This document shows, one piece after another, positions 24,081-35,369 of a DNA stretch of 64,000 bases. How positions within the stretch are numbered: the stretch's first letter is position 1; each line of letters starts with the position of its first letter. Origin of the DNA: Fragilaria radians (Eukaryota > Bacillariophyta > Fragilariophyceae > Fragilariales > Fragilariaceae); the NCBI GenBank assembly GCA_900642245.1, contig CAAAJI010000158.1:7856-71855 (forward strand), given 5' to 3'. The notes beneath the pieces were generated by a model. The model was not told the origin of the DNA and ran no database searches. It saw only the letters and a program-made list of their open reading frames with translations. The position numbers and the translations under genes were made by a program.

Positions 24081-24452
24081 GGTGTCTGTTCTTTTCTCCT
24101 TGGAGATGGAGGATGGTTGTTTTTCAACAACAAAAAAGTAGGTTTCTTCGAATGAGGTTGACGAACGCACCAATGCTGATGACGTACTGACACAGGATGA
24201 TGACGTAGTAATGTCGACGATGGGGGGGGACATTTCGTTTTTATTCCGGATATCTTTCTAGATCCAATGTGAAATTCCGATTTCAACGTTACAAACCAAA
24301 ATTTTCTCCGTCTCAAAAAAGGCGGGGGTGATTGATGTGAGGGAAGAGTCCGACGACGACGACAACGAAAAGATTTATATCTCTCCTCTCACTCTCTCTG
24401 TCTCTCTCTCTCTGTCTCTTATATACTATATAAACATTCCTTGACTCCAACA
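24081..24452. promoter_or_regulatory. Shared divergent promoter of NFACT-R and DVR
   Basis: The 372 bp between two head-to-head start codons hold a CT-rich microsatellite (about 24380-24420) directly followed by a TATA-like stretch (TATACTATATAAAC, 24421-24434) some 20 bp before the DVR start. If DVR transcription starts very close to its ATG, this could be its TATA box. Both products appear plastid-targeted, so co-regulation is plausible. Confidence 0.5.
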
Positions 24453-26023
24453 ATGTACATCAACCTTTTTTGGATAACAGTACTAATTTTAGGACTAGAT
24501 GTGGTAATTGGATTTGTATTTTCGACCAAACGAAATGGTATCAAATCCATGGCATTCCAACAACGGCTATCCACAAATTATTTCCACACTAGGAATGTTG
24601 ATTTGTCATCCAACCAACGAATACAAACCAAACTTTCAGTCTATCATCATCATGATACTACTATCAACAATAACAACAACAACAACAAAGAACAAGAAGT
24701 AACAAATGACGTTACGTCCATGAATTCACGAAATGTGATTGTAGTCGCTGGTGCGACAGGATATATTGGTCGTGCGGTAGTACAAGAATCTGTCCGTAGA
24801 GGGTATCCTACAGTTGCCCTAGTCCGTAATCGAACCGCTGTACAAGCATCATCCTCATCCTCTTCTGTAGAGGGACAACCATCACGTTATGGTACTCACT
24901 TCCAGGGTGCAGTAATTATGGAATGTAATGTAGAGGATCCTAATGATGTGCATCAATGTTTGATAGAATCTCAAAATCAATATTCCTTACCCATTGATGC
25001 AATCATATCCTGTTTGGCAGCACCATCTGGAACAAGGAAGGATACGAATGCAATTGATTATCAGGCTACGATGAATTGTTATAATGCCGGAAAAGATGTT
25101 GGGGCAAAACATTTTATATTATTATCAGCATTCTGTTGTCGTAATCCACTCTTACAATTGCAACAAGCCAAACTTCGAGTAGAACAAAATCTTATTGCGT
25201 CACAAGGACAACAACAACAAGAACAACAACATAATCCAATTTGGACTGTCATTCGTCCTACAGCATTCTTCAAATCCATATCAGGACAATTTGAAGCTAT
25301 ACGAGATGGTGCACCCTATATCTTATTTGGGAATGGTACCATGACACAATGTAATCCAATTGCTGAATCGGAATTGGCAGAATTCATGTTGGATTCGATC
25401 GTTGATTCCAAGAAATGGAATCGTATACTCAATGTTGGTGGACCTGATTTACCATTGACGAATCAAAAGATTGCAGAGGTAAGACAGACAATGGCAAACA
25501 CTCCATGTTGTATGTTTTGACTCACGTCCTACGACAATATGAATATTATGCATAGATCATGTTTCAATCCTTAGGAAAAGAACCACGATATGTATACATT
25601 CCTAGTCAAATATTTGACATCATTCTGGGAGTACTCCAATATGTTGCTAATTTCACTCAATCTCCATATTGGGAGGATGCCCTGGAGACTGCTAAAATTG
25701 GCAAATATTATGCTGTCGAGGATATGCTCACCACAGACCCGACCGAAAAATATGGGACCCTTACCGTCCAAAATCACTTTCAAACAATTGCAACTGTAGG
25801 ACAAGATCCCTTTACACCTGTACGTGCCACTGCTGTTATTGGTAGGACATTGGAAATGGCCAAGGCTATACCCATATCCACAATCATCATGATGATGATG
25901 ATGAATACCATCCTATCTCCTGCCATGACTACGACTACAAATCAGGGACTTTTTCAAAAATTGGAAGAAGAATGGAATTTTTCCATACTGTTGGCAACCT
26001 TAACACATAACCATCCAATGTAA
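24453..26023 (+). CDS. DVR: Divinyl chlorophyllide 8-vinyl reductase (DVR)
   Basis: DVR reduces the 8-vinyl group of divinyl chlorophyll(ide) intermediates with NADPH, giving monovinyl pigments in the plastid. Exon 1 is 24453-25478 and exon 2 is 25556-26023; the 77-nt phase-0 intron is GTAAGA...CATAG. The protein has 497 residues. A hydrophobic N-terminus (residues 1-25) suggests ER/plastid targeting. A Rossmann NAD(P) motif, AGATGYIGRAVVQ, lies near residue 98. DVR signatures follow: IRPTAFFKSISGQFEAIRDG, PYILFGNG, LNVGGPDLPLTNQKIAE, joined across the splice to IMFQSLGKEPRYVYIP, then IGKYYAVEDML. Insertions of Asn, Ser and Gln runs are not family-typical. An unrelated 13-residue tail results if the intron is not removed. 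Confidence 0.92.
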
Positions 26024-26159
26024 AATCATTGTGGAGTTGTTTTTTGCCAAATGTTTTTCATGTCAAACAAATATTGACACTATATATACATATATATATT
26101 TATACCACTATGAAAAATTATGAAAAATAAAGACTAGAAAAAGTTAGTATCAATTTAGT

Positions 26160-28858
26160 AGTGTGTATCATAATTACATTCAAATATCCATCTACAATTT
26201 TAATAGTTGACCATGACATTACTGATCCCTTCCTCATTTCTCAGATGACTTTGAATTTGTATCCTACTTTTCATCTCCTTCAACAGGTTTTCTTACATTT
26301 TGGTCTTTCGAAGGTTGAATCATCATCTTCAACATCATCATGCTATTCCTTGTTGGGACCTTCTTTGGCACTCTAGTCTTTTTATGTGTACACTGAAACT
26401 ATTTCAAATCCCTTGATTGAATGACATGTTTTGTTTTCATGTTCTGCATCCTGAATCCATCACAAGTATTGCTTGGTAGGGTATCCAAACAAACATGAAC
26501 ACAGTGCCTTAATCCTTCAATTTTCCTGGAAGCTTGTCATTGGTTGTAACCAATACCCATTTCACCAAATAATCTTGGATTATTAATGCCATGAGACTTC
26601 TTTCCAAACATAAGTTCATGTGGAGACTTGCTTCTTTCATTGGGAAGCAGCAAGACAATTGAATGGAAATGTTGCAACAGAAGCACACTTTGCCTAGATC
26701 CCACTTCTTACTTTATCCTCAAGCCCTGCTCCATGACTCTGATTCTGCCATAACGTGTTTGAAACTTTCGTTCAACCATTCTCTGAGGAGTTCTTACAAT
26801 GATCCTCCAAAGCCTTATTATCAACTGCATCGTTGCACCTTACAAATTTTGACATTGATCTTTTTTGCTTTTAATTCTTGGATGAAGTTAGCAACTTTCT
26901 CCTTCAAATCACTCTTCTTCTTCAAAAAGTAACTCAGCAAAAGTCTATGCAATCATCCACAACTAATGTCCAGAACTTGGATCCTCCTAAACTCTCACCT
27001 TTAATAGAGCTTATGTCAATATTAATTCTTTCTCTTGGATTCTTGCTTCCTCCTTTTGAGATTTTATTTGTACTTTTCTTCTGTAATGGCACATTCTTCA
27101 CACACCTCCAACCATAATGATGTGCTGTTGCTTTCAATGCTTCCTCTCCACTATCTTGTGAACCCTGTTGACATTAACCTTCAGTCAGATTTTCCTGGAT
27201 CAATTACGGAGCCTGCCCATTTGATGGAGATTGGATTGAGCTATGCACCCGACACAAAACCATTTTATGTATTTAAGAGTCTGTCGAAGGATAGGGTTGT
27301 GCTTTCCTTTATCAGGTGAATAACAATGCCGGTGTTTCTAATCTTATCACCATTCTTGAGTGCCCTTGTTTATGCTGAACAGATTCGCCCAAAGCTCAGG
27401 TACAGGATTGACATCTTGGATGCACAACTTGAAAAGTCTTCCCATTGACCTGCTCAAGATCACATCTAAGTTTTTCAATCTTAGTAGCTTCCATGATCTA
27501 ACTATTTTTTTCTTTGATGCTTTCTGAAACTCCTTAATGTCAAAGAGAAATGTATCACTGTTGCCCTAGTGTCATGAAGTTCCACTGTCTACAATCCAAA
27601 TTCCGAACCTTCTGACATGGAAATAAAGACAACATCTGGAATTCCTGGTCTCAAATTTCCAGCCATATTTCCTTCAGCTCTTCTAACCAATTTGAAGCAA
27701 TTAGACTTTACATGACCTGTCTTCTTACAGTATGTTCAGAAGAGAGGTTGGGAGACTCCGTCATTTGGCCTATCATTCGAATCCTTCTTGGATTTGTATT
27801 GGCAAACCTTTTGACCAATTTTACCACAGCTGCAGCATTTCCCTTTACACTGAAATGCAAACAAAGCATTTTCTTCCATTCTTTCACTCTGACTGTTTGA
27901 TTTACTCTGATTGCATAGTCTTTCATAACATAGTTCATCAACTTCAGGCGGGTTGGATTTGTTTCCAATTCTCTTTTCCAATAGCACCATCTGTAATGCA
28001 TAATCACTGGTTAGATTATTTTACACATGGATCATAAAGGCATCATCTGTCATGACTGATCCCAAGTCTTCTAGCTTCATCCTTAGCTCTTCAAGAATAG
28101 TAATCCAGGCATCTGGGTCTTCATTTCTGTTTAATGAGCTCTGTCTGAACAATCTCTGTGTTTTTAAAAGTGAAGGAGCAGACTTTGGTTCATACTTGAT
28201 CTTAAATCTTTCCCAAGCCATGACTACATTTCCTTCGGTGTGATCCTTGTTCTTGCATCCTTTCACTATCTTGAATGCTGCCTTACCACTACTTGTTGTT
28301 ACATCAATGGATAAAATCAACACGGTGTATGCTCTAATTTGTTCAACTCAAATATCTTCATCATTGCCTTTCCTTTGTCCGTTTCCTCGTTTATTTCATC
28401 ATTGGTCTTTGGGATGTGAGCTTACCAATTAGGATATCCTAAATATCTGATCTTCATGCATTAGTTAAGAACTTCTCACTCCATGTCGACCATTCTTTGT
28501 TCTTTCCTGTAGAATTCAACACTCTAATCGCGCTGATATCACTAATTCTCAAACTAGGCTTGACCAAACGGAAAAGTGAATTCATATGTTAGATAGCAAC
28601 TTAACTCAAAGAAGAGGGTATCTAGAACCTTTTGTATAAACGTGTTGCAAAGTCCTATTGACATACATTGTAATTTAGATTATAATTAAAGAGAGTTGGC
28701 TATTCTTAACTCTGGGTTATCACCGCTAATTGGCGATACTTTCTCGCGTTTAATTACTTAACTCATCCACATGTTTCACAAAACGATAACCTATCTTCAG
28801 ATGTACTTTTCCTCTTTAAATAAAGGACTCATTGAATAAAGTGACACACACTTTAACA
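26160..28858 (-). mobile_element. Decayed Ty1/Copia retrotransposon copy A
   Basis: Reading the minus strand: an LTR end (28858-28648), gag (28323-28021; LILSIDVTTSSGKAAF, RNEDPDAWITILEELRMKLE), a zinc-knuckle remnant (CKGKCCSCGKIGQK, near 27850), integrase (27137-26934; ERINIDISSIKGESLGGSKF then LVVDDCIDFC), and an integrase C-terminal stretch near 26640-26400 (HELMFGKKSHG, later IQSRDLK). The reading frame is repeatedly broken. Reverse transcriptase, RNase H and the 3' LTR are missing, so the element is truncated at its low-coordinate side close to the DVR 3' end. Copy B at 38.2-40.5 kb belongs to the same family. Confidence 0.85.
28648..28858 (-). repeat. LTR segment of Copia copy A (family 2)
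   Basis: Closely matches 38169-38360, sharing blocks such as CACCGCTAATTGGCGATACT and GACACACACTTTAACA. On the element strand the LTR begins TGTTAAAGTG, as expected for a TG...CA LTR. Confidence 0.8.
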
Positions 28859-29244
28859 TGGGTCCATAAGCATTATTGATTCTTCACATAATACTTTTGA
28901 TATGCTCAAAACAGAAAATCAAATTTAGCAATATTGGATTCTTCTTTTTTGTCATTTTTTAAGTCAACGATTGAGACGAATCACTAATTTTCTTACCGAA
29001 ATCGAACTCTAAAATTATCGAGATCTCAATAGTCGATAACTCATTCTCAATACTAAAACAGGTTTGACATGGATTAGAGTGGCTCCGCTGTGTAGATAAA
29101 ACTATGATCATAAATTGCATATACATTTGTAATTAGTTTAACCAACTCTTTGGGCTTCGCATGGCGTATCCTTGAATCATACCCTTGTAGAAATGTGTGT
29201 CGTCAATCAAGACTAATATCTAATCATTCATTTGAGATTTTCAT
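28859..29244. other. Intergenic
   Basis: Separates the Copia LTR from the first six-cysteine secreted gene, whose 3' end lies at 29245. No gene is supported. Confidence 0.5.
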
Positions 29245-29979
29245 TTACGGAAGAGTGTTAAGTACCCCCTGAATTCCCATGGATGGTGGGACACTGTCAC
29301 CACACCCTAAACGTAGCTGGGTGGCATCAACAGCAGTGACCTTCACATCGACCGTTGGGTTACTGCCCAAGCAGGGAAAATTTGGAACCACGTCATTCAA
29401 TACAATGTAAACTAACAACAATTCCACTTTCTTAATCAAGGTTTTGCCCTTGAGGAATATATTGTTAGAAGTCTTCTTTGACCCGTCACCGCGGTCACCA
29501 TTGTCAGGAGGGCACTGATGACATCTTCCGCCACCACCATTCCAAACCCAACCAGGACTTCCCTGTAGGGACCTAGATCTTTGACGAAGCAATGGAGGAA
29601 CTGCTTTCGGTGCCGTACAAAGTCCAGCAATAAATCTAGATTCTTCACCTGGTGTATCCTCCGGCAAGGTGAGAGAATGAATAGCCTGATCAATAGCCTC
29701 TCCAATAGAGGCAAGGTCTCCGGCAGTACAGGATCCTGCGACTTTTGATGTATTAGGTCGAATGGTGATTTCAAATTGAAAATAATCAAAATTTGCATTT
29801 TGAATTCGACGTGTGGACAAAAACGTTCCATCCGTATCCTGTTTTGTGGTGGTCGAAAGTTGGTGCTGAGCATCATCAACATTATTGCCACCATCGACGA
29901 CAGAGCTTAGAGCGTCGGTTTGAGCATAGGTGGCTTTCGTCCCTACAAGGAATACAGTTAACAAAGCCAAGATTCTCAT
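29245..29979 (-). CDS. Secreted six-cysteine protein, GWVWNGGGGRC family, member 1
   Basis: 244 residues, single exon, ATG start. The signal peptide is residues 1-19 (MRILALLTVFLVGTKATYA). Then come a variable Gln/Thr-rich stretch, a dibasic site (LSTRR) and FDYFQFEITIRP. Two cysteines lie in SCTAGDLASIGEAIDQAI and GLCTAP. A basic site RQRSR precedes SLQGSPGWVWNGGGGRC and HQCPPDNGD. A C-terminal domain follows with two more cysteines, ending VLNTLP. The order and six mature cysteines match the genes at 33303 and 35370. The pattern suggests a secreted protein that may be cleaved at the basic sites and disulphide-linked. The function is unknown, and no enzyme motif is visible. It faces away from its two paralogues. 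Confidence 0.8.
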   Translation of the reverse strand: MRILALLTVFLVGTKATYAQTDALSSVVDGGNNVDDAQHQLSTTTKQDTDGTFLSTRRIQNANFDYFQFEITIRPNTSKVAGSCTAGDLASIGEAIDQAIHSLTLPEDTPGEESRFIAGLCTAPKAVPPLLRQRSRSLQGSPGWVWNGGGGRCHQCPPDNGDRGDGSKKTSNNIFLKGKTLIKKVELLLVYIVLNDVVPNFPCLGSNPTVDVKVTAVDATQLRLGCGDSVPPSMGIQGVLNTLP

Positions 29980-32900
29980 TTTGCTTGGTTGTGAAGTATG
30001 TCAACCTTGAGCTCCCTTTTCCTTGAAAATAATAACAGCTTGGAAATGACTTTATTCTCCATATGAAATTTCACTCCAGGCATATATATATATACCAAGC
30101 GGTCATTCGTATAATATTTAATTACGTATCATTTCATCCCTGATGGACTTGATTTTCATAATCCTACGTATTATCGAGAGATAGTGAGTCCCTAATGAAT
30201 TTGTATCCGGGAACATAGGTTCTACAAGTATGGTTCTAGTATTGACGAAGTAGAACAAGTTCCTCGAATACGGGAAGAAAACTCAACTTGGTCACCTTCT
30301 TCAACTGGGGATCCTAGATTCGTGACTTAATCGACAAAAAATAACCTTTGGTCGTCAAACGAGAACACCACTTCTTTTCCAGATAATTAATTGGTCATTA
30401 TTGTGCTGCTCTTGTTAAAGGAAAGATCATAATGAAACGATTCAATAATGATTTTGTCATCGGATTTGGTTTGAATAATATGCATGTTATTCATGGAAAA
30501 TGAATATGTTTCATGCTTTTTGTCTCAACCTGACATTGGTGTCTTCAAACCAAACAAAAGGACTTTATCTGTGACTTAATCAAATATCCCAGTGATTGAG
30601 ACTCGAAATTGGGAAAGTGTAAAGATTGCTAGCCATATTCCTGCTAATTTTGTTCTTGTTCTTCTTGAAGTTATGACTGCAGTTTCTGGAATGGCAAAAG
30701 AAAGGGGCTGCTATTGTGTAGTCAAAGCTCTTGTCAGAAAAAGAAAATGTAATGTTGTCATTGGTGGAATGTCAAAATCATTGTTCTATTCTATTTTATT
30801 CTGTGTATTCTTTGCTTGCGCATGAATTTGAAGAATTGAGACAACTGAGGTATCAATATGATGACAGACATCCCAGTATTCCAACAATATATTGATCCAT
30901 GTGATTGTTGCCGTTTAAACCTGCTATGGGTTAAACTTTAGGTTATGCAATTCATCTACTAAAGACGTGAAATATCTTTTCTTAATTTAAGGTAATACTG
31001 TCATTAGTATTTTCAATACTTTGTGCAAGTTTAGCTTTGATTGCAGTCTAAAATTGGATTCGAGCGCTTGAATGAAAATTACCACAGCATTTAGTACGTG
31101 CTTTCCAACATGCTACAGTTTATCATGAAATCTCGTGACTACTCTCTAGTTTAGAGCTTTAGATGAATGCTGAATAGAACTATAATTTGAATTATGAGAC
31201 AAAGGGAGCAATACTTTCCAATTAGTAAGCTAAATCCCTAGTGACTCTTGAAATTAAAAAGCTACTGAATCTCATTCTTGAGCTCTAGCCGTTGACGAAT
31301 ATGCTACAAACCCTTACAATAGCCGCAAGTTGGTACTGATGATTTGCTTGCTTTGGCAGTATGAGATACTCTGAAAGTTAATAAAAATAATTTCATGTTG
31401 TCTGTCCCATCTGGTCAGAGTCATTTGACTGTAGTAGGAACCGGAGAAAGGCCAGATTTTTGGCGAAAGGCTTTACATGTAGGTTGATTACGAAGAATCT
31501 CAACGCGTAGTCACGCCTGTTACAAGTCCTCTTGAGGTATTACCCCTCACTGTGAGTACCTTCTGAAAGTTAAAGGAAGATCAAAAGAGGTCACTTTGAC
31601 ACTTTCTCCTTACCCAAAGGTCTAGCCGCCAATGCTGCTAAAGCCGAAAATCATGCCATCAGCTAAATGAATGTAAGGTCCAGGGTCTTAAACCAAAGTT
31701 TGAAGGAAAATGTAAAGACACTGAAAATGTCCAAGATTAATCTCATCCATATTACCTATCTTGGGTATAGCAATAAGTGCCCTCACCCAATTTTTTTTCA
31801 CGATACATTTATATCTAAAATGCCCATTCAGCAAATAAGTGTCAGGATATGTCCCATCTTGGTAGAAAATAGATTAATAATATGAAATCGCCGAGATAAC
31901 CCCTAACACCACGATAATTGTTGGAATCTTTTGAATCATAACTCAACAAATTAAAGGGACTAGGCTTCACCAAAATCATATTTTATGTAACAACGCTGTT
32001 GAATATGCCAAGCATCTCCAAAGTATTCTCAGGAAGCGATATTGCAACGAAAATGACTGCATCTAACACATCCTGAGGATGTAGTGTAGTATAAAGATCA
32101 TTTGCCACAGCAAGGGAGAAATCCTTTGCAATGATGAAATTCGCCAGACTTAGATCCGACTTTCACAATAGCCTTTGGGCAGAAGCATTTCATGTGGCAT
32201 CCATGATTGGTAACGTCTTGACTTTATCAAGATAGTCGATTTTTCCTCGCATCAAGGACAGCTTTTTGGAAAAGCTCCTTGCATTGCTAATACTCTGACC
32301 CCCATCGAAAATATCTTCAAAGGCCAAATGGTAAGCCTTCCTTGAAAATGTAGAGAATCGCCCCTGATAAAGCATTTCTGCCTCGTGACTGAACCAAGTG
32401 GCTTGGATGGTGCAGAAGTATGTCCGACATGGGCAATACCACAACTGGCTAGGATAGATTGAATGTAGCCAGCAAGTGCATCTATTCTGCTCGTTAGAAA
32501 GGTGAACCAATTATATAGAAATACATGACAATGGCTTCCATCTTCTTATTTTCATATTGCTGCAATACATGCTAATTCAGCATCATTATATTTTGGCATT
32601 TGGATACCAAGATTGTTGACGAATTCAGGAAATGAAGTGTAATTGATCAAATCACTAGGGTGCCTGATATATTGCACAATCTTATACGGACATATTTCAT
32701 GATAATTCAGATAACCATTCTTTGATGTCAAGGGAACTGCTTTCCTGAAAATCTACAATGCTCATCAGTGATCAATTAAAAGTAAGGATCATTGGGATTG
32801 AGAGAAATGTCCATAAAGACATCTTTGCTGTCACGTCATGTAATGTCAAAATCATCATTCTTTGGAAAGATAGAACATCCACAGCTTATGGTGAAGGAAG

Positions 32901-33302
32901 TTTAATGCAAACTACTTTACTGTGCCTTGTGGTACTGTGTAGTAGGTTAACCCTAAAATGCTGCAGATTCCAAAGTGCTTAGTTGCTTGATGAAACACGA
33001 CTTGTAGCATACGGAACTAGGTCGGTAGGAAATCTTTGAAGAACAACAAAGAACCATGAATGGAATTGATCGGTCACTTACATTCCCAGACTTTTGTTAC
33101 CCTTAGGCTCTTTTCACTCGCGTTCGTAATTAAATTTGGCACAAATTCGAAATGTACCTTGAAATATTTAACAAAATCTATGACTCTTCAAGACATTATC
33201 ATTACCGATTCGGTTTATTTCAAGAGACATTCAGGAGTTGAAACTTGAAACTTGACGAACTAACAACACCTAAAATGTAGTCGTTTTAGTTACAAAAAAA
33301 TT
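29980..33302. other. Intergenic, relics only
   Basis: About 3.3 kb between family members 1 and 2. The minus strand at 32510-31990 carries a decayed coding-like stretch (FSTFSRKAYHLAFEDIFDGG; later FVAISLPENTLEMLG) of unknown origin with in-frame stops. The open frame at 30592-30825 has no recognised product. The block at 33166-33200 is shared with the region upstream of member 3. An (AT)n run lies near 30080. Confidence 0.45.
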
Positions 33303-34064
33303 ATGAAGAGAATCGAAATAGTACTATTTGGCTATCTGCTGGGATTGGCTTCTAATTCGGTGGATGCGCAAGCAATCAGGCCTGTTCTTGGCGGCCATGT
33401 CGAAAATAGTGATACTGAAGAGTTAGGAGATGTTGGATTTTCTAAGAAATTGCGCTCACGTCGCACCGCTGGAAAAAACTTTGATTATTTTACATTTGAA
33501 ATTAAGATTCAACCTGATTCAACTTCTGGAGGCGTATGCACTGACGATGATCTCGCTTTGATTGGCCAGGATATCGACCAAGCTATTCAATCTATCGAAC
33601 TTTCGTTGAGCTCACCAAGCACAGGAATAAGCCTCCTTGCTGGAGTTTGCTCCACACCAGAAAGTGAAAGTCCACTGCAGCGTGAAAGATCAAGACATCT
33701 TCAAGGATCTCCAGGATGGGTATGGAATGGAGGTGGTGGGAGATGTAATAAATGTCCTCCAGATAACGGTGACAATATAATCGCGCCACCAGACTCCGTC
33801 GCAGCTCTCTCGATGACTACATCCTTGAAGTCACTCAAAGGCAACATTTTTCTGAAAGGCGCAGCTCTTAAGAAAGAAATTAAGTCCTTACTTCTTTTTG
33901 CTGTGACTAATGGTGTGATTCCACTTCACCAAGACTGTCTAGGAAATAGTCCTAAGGTAGTGGTGAATGTGGACATGGTGAATGCCGATACTTTTAATTT
34001 GGGATGTCCGCAAGATTCTTCCCTATCTATGGGAATTGAAGCAATCTTAAGCACTCTCCCCTGA
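33303..34064 (+). CDS. Secreted six-cysteine protein, GWVWNGGGGRC family, member 2
   Basis: 253 residues, single exon, ATG start. The signal peptide is about residues 1-22, ending NSVDAQA. After a short acidic stretch comes KKLRSRR, then FDYFTFEIKIQP. Cysteines lie in GGVCTDDDLALIGQDIDQAI and AGVCSTP. The second basic site QRERSR precedes HLQGSPGWVWNGGGGRC and NKCPPDNGD. A linker with Ala/Ser follows, then GAALKKEIKSLLLFAVTNGV, HQDCLG and LGCPQ, ending ILSTLP. It is closer to member 3 than to member 1 (shared LKKEIKSL, AxHQDCLG-like and ILSTLP segments), so 2 and 3 look like the more recent duplication. Confidence 0.82.
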   Translation: MKRIEIVLFGYLLGLASNSVDAQAIRPVLGGHVENSDTEELGDVGFSKKLRSRRTAGKNFDYFTFEIKIQPDSTSGGVCTDDDLALIGQDIDQAIQSIELSLSSPSTGISLLAGVCSTPESESPLQRERSRHLQGSPGWVWNGGGGRCNKCPPDNGDNIIAPPDSVAALSMTTSLKSLKGNIFLKGAALKKEIKSLLLFAVTNGVIPLHQDCLGNSPKVVVNVDMVNADTFNLGCPQDSSLSMGIEAILSTLP

Positions 34065-35369
34065 TTCAAAAGACAGTTAATGAACTAAGAGGACCTTAGT
34101 CATCGGCTCAGGTATCAATCTATATACACATGAAGTATGCTCCACTAGTTTTTTAACCTAAATAGAAAAAGCAGTAAACTAGAAAAAACTAAGTTAAATA
34201 TGATACGGTGTTCTAAAATCCATGACAATTGTGATAATGCTGAAAACGTTTTCAAAATTATATCCACCAAGGTTGGACGCTGCACAATCTATTTGTCTAT
34301 TTTTTTCATGATTGAAATAAACAGCTCGTTTTCCCTAACAAGATAGATTTGTGGAGTACAGATCTCAATTTGATACACAAGGCATGCTGACATTGCAGTC
34401 ACTCTAACTGTTTCTCTTTAATTAGCTCTTATTAGGATATACGTCAAGCATAAAGTTGTTGTTTGATGATGTGTAACCTTCCAATTTTTTACTATGCCAT
34501 TCCCATATTCTATTCTTTTATGTGTGCTGTTTATTCATTTTTCAACCTTTGGCTACTACCTTTCTTTTTTTAGAGTATCTCCTACATTCTTTTTTTACTA
34601 AATTCGGAAAAACTGCTCTTTAGCTTAGTGTTTGGTGTATTTATGCTTGCAATAATTCAAATTTTTAGCACGTCAACACGTTGCATTGGACAAGGTCATG
34701 ACATGGATTTTCATGGGCAAAACTATTCTTACTACAATGTGTATGCATGGCTCTGGATAGGAAAGCAAGCATTTCCTCACAGTGGTTCAAGGCATGGAGC
34801 TGAGACAATACTTTCCTTTGCAATCTATTTGCATTTGCCTATTCCTTGAAAATTACAGGGAGCTTGTATTTGAAAAGTTGATTTCTGAATCTCACAACCT
34901 CTATATTTCATTCTCATTTTGACAATGTTAAGCATCTACAGCCATAAATTTTTGTTTGATACATGTATGTGAGATTGATTCTTGATTCTATCAGAGCGAT
35001 GAAACCAGATAAAAATATCTGCTGGCCACGTTGTCGGGGCATAGTGAAATATTGAGTCACGAAAACAACGGGAGCTGACTTTTGAACACAAATGTATCTT
35101 TAGGGAGACTATAATATCCAATTCCGTAGAGTTTCGTTATTATTCCTTTGAAGCACGGTCTTATATTTAGAACCGCATCTAAATGTCCAATAAAAAGATT
35201 TAACAAATCCATGACTAGTCAAGATACATTTATAACAACTAATTGGTTAATTGCAACAATTAATCGGACATTGGGAGGTAGAAATATGCCCCAGGCTTTT
35301 GCTTGAGGCTGATCGAGCGAAGAAAGTCTATAAACGCCCAAAAATTCTCATACTCCCAAAAGATTAATA
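34065..35369. other. Spacer between tandem paralogues
   Basis: About 1.3 kb. The only recognised feature is a block at 35197-35232 that resembles 33166-33200 upstream of member 2. No gene is supported. Confidence 0.5.
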
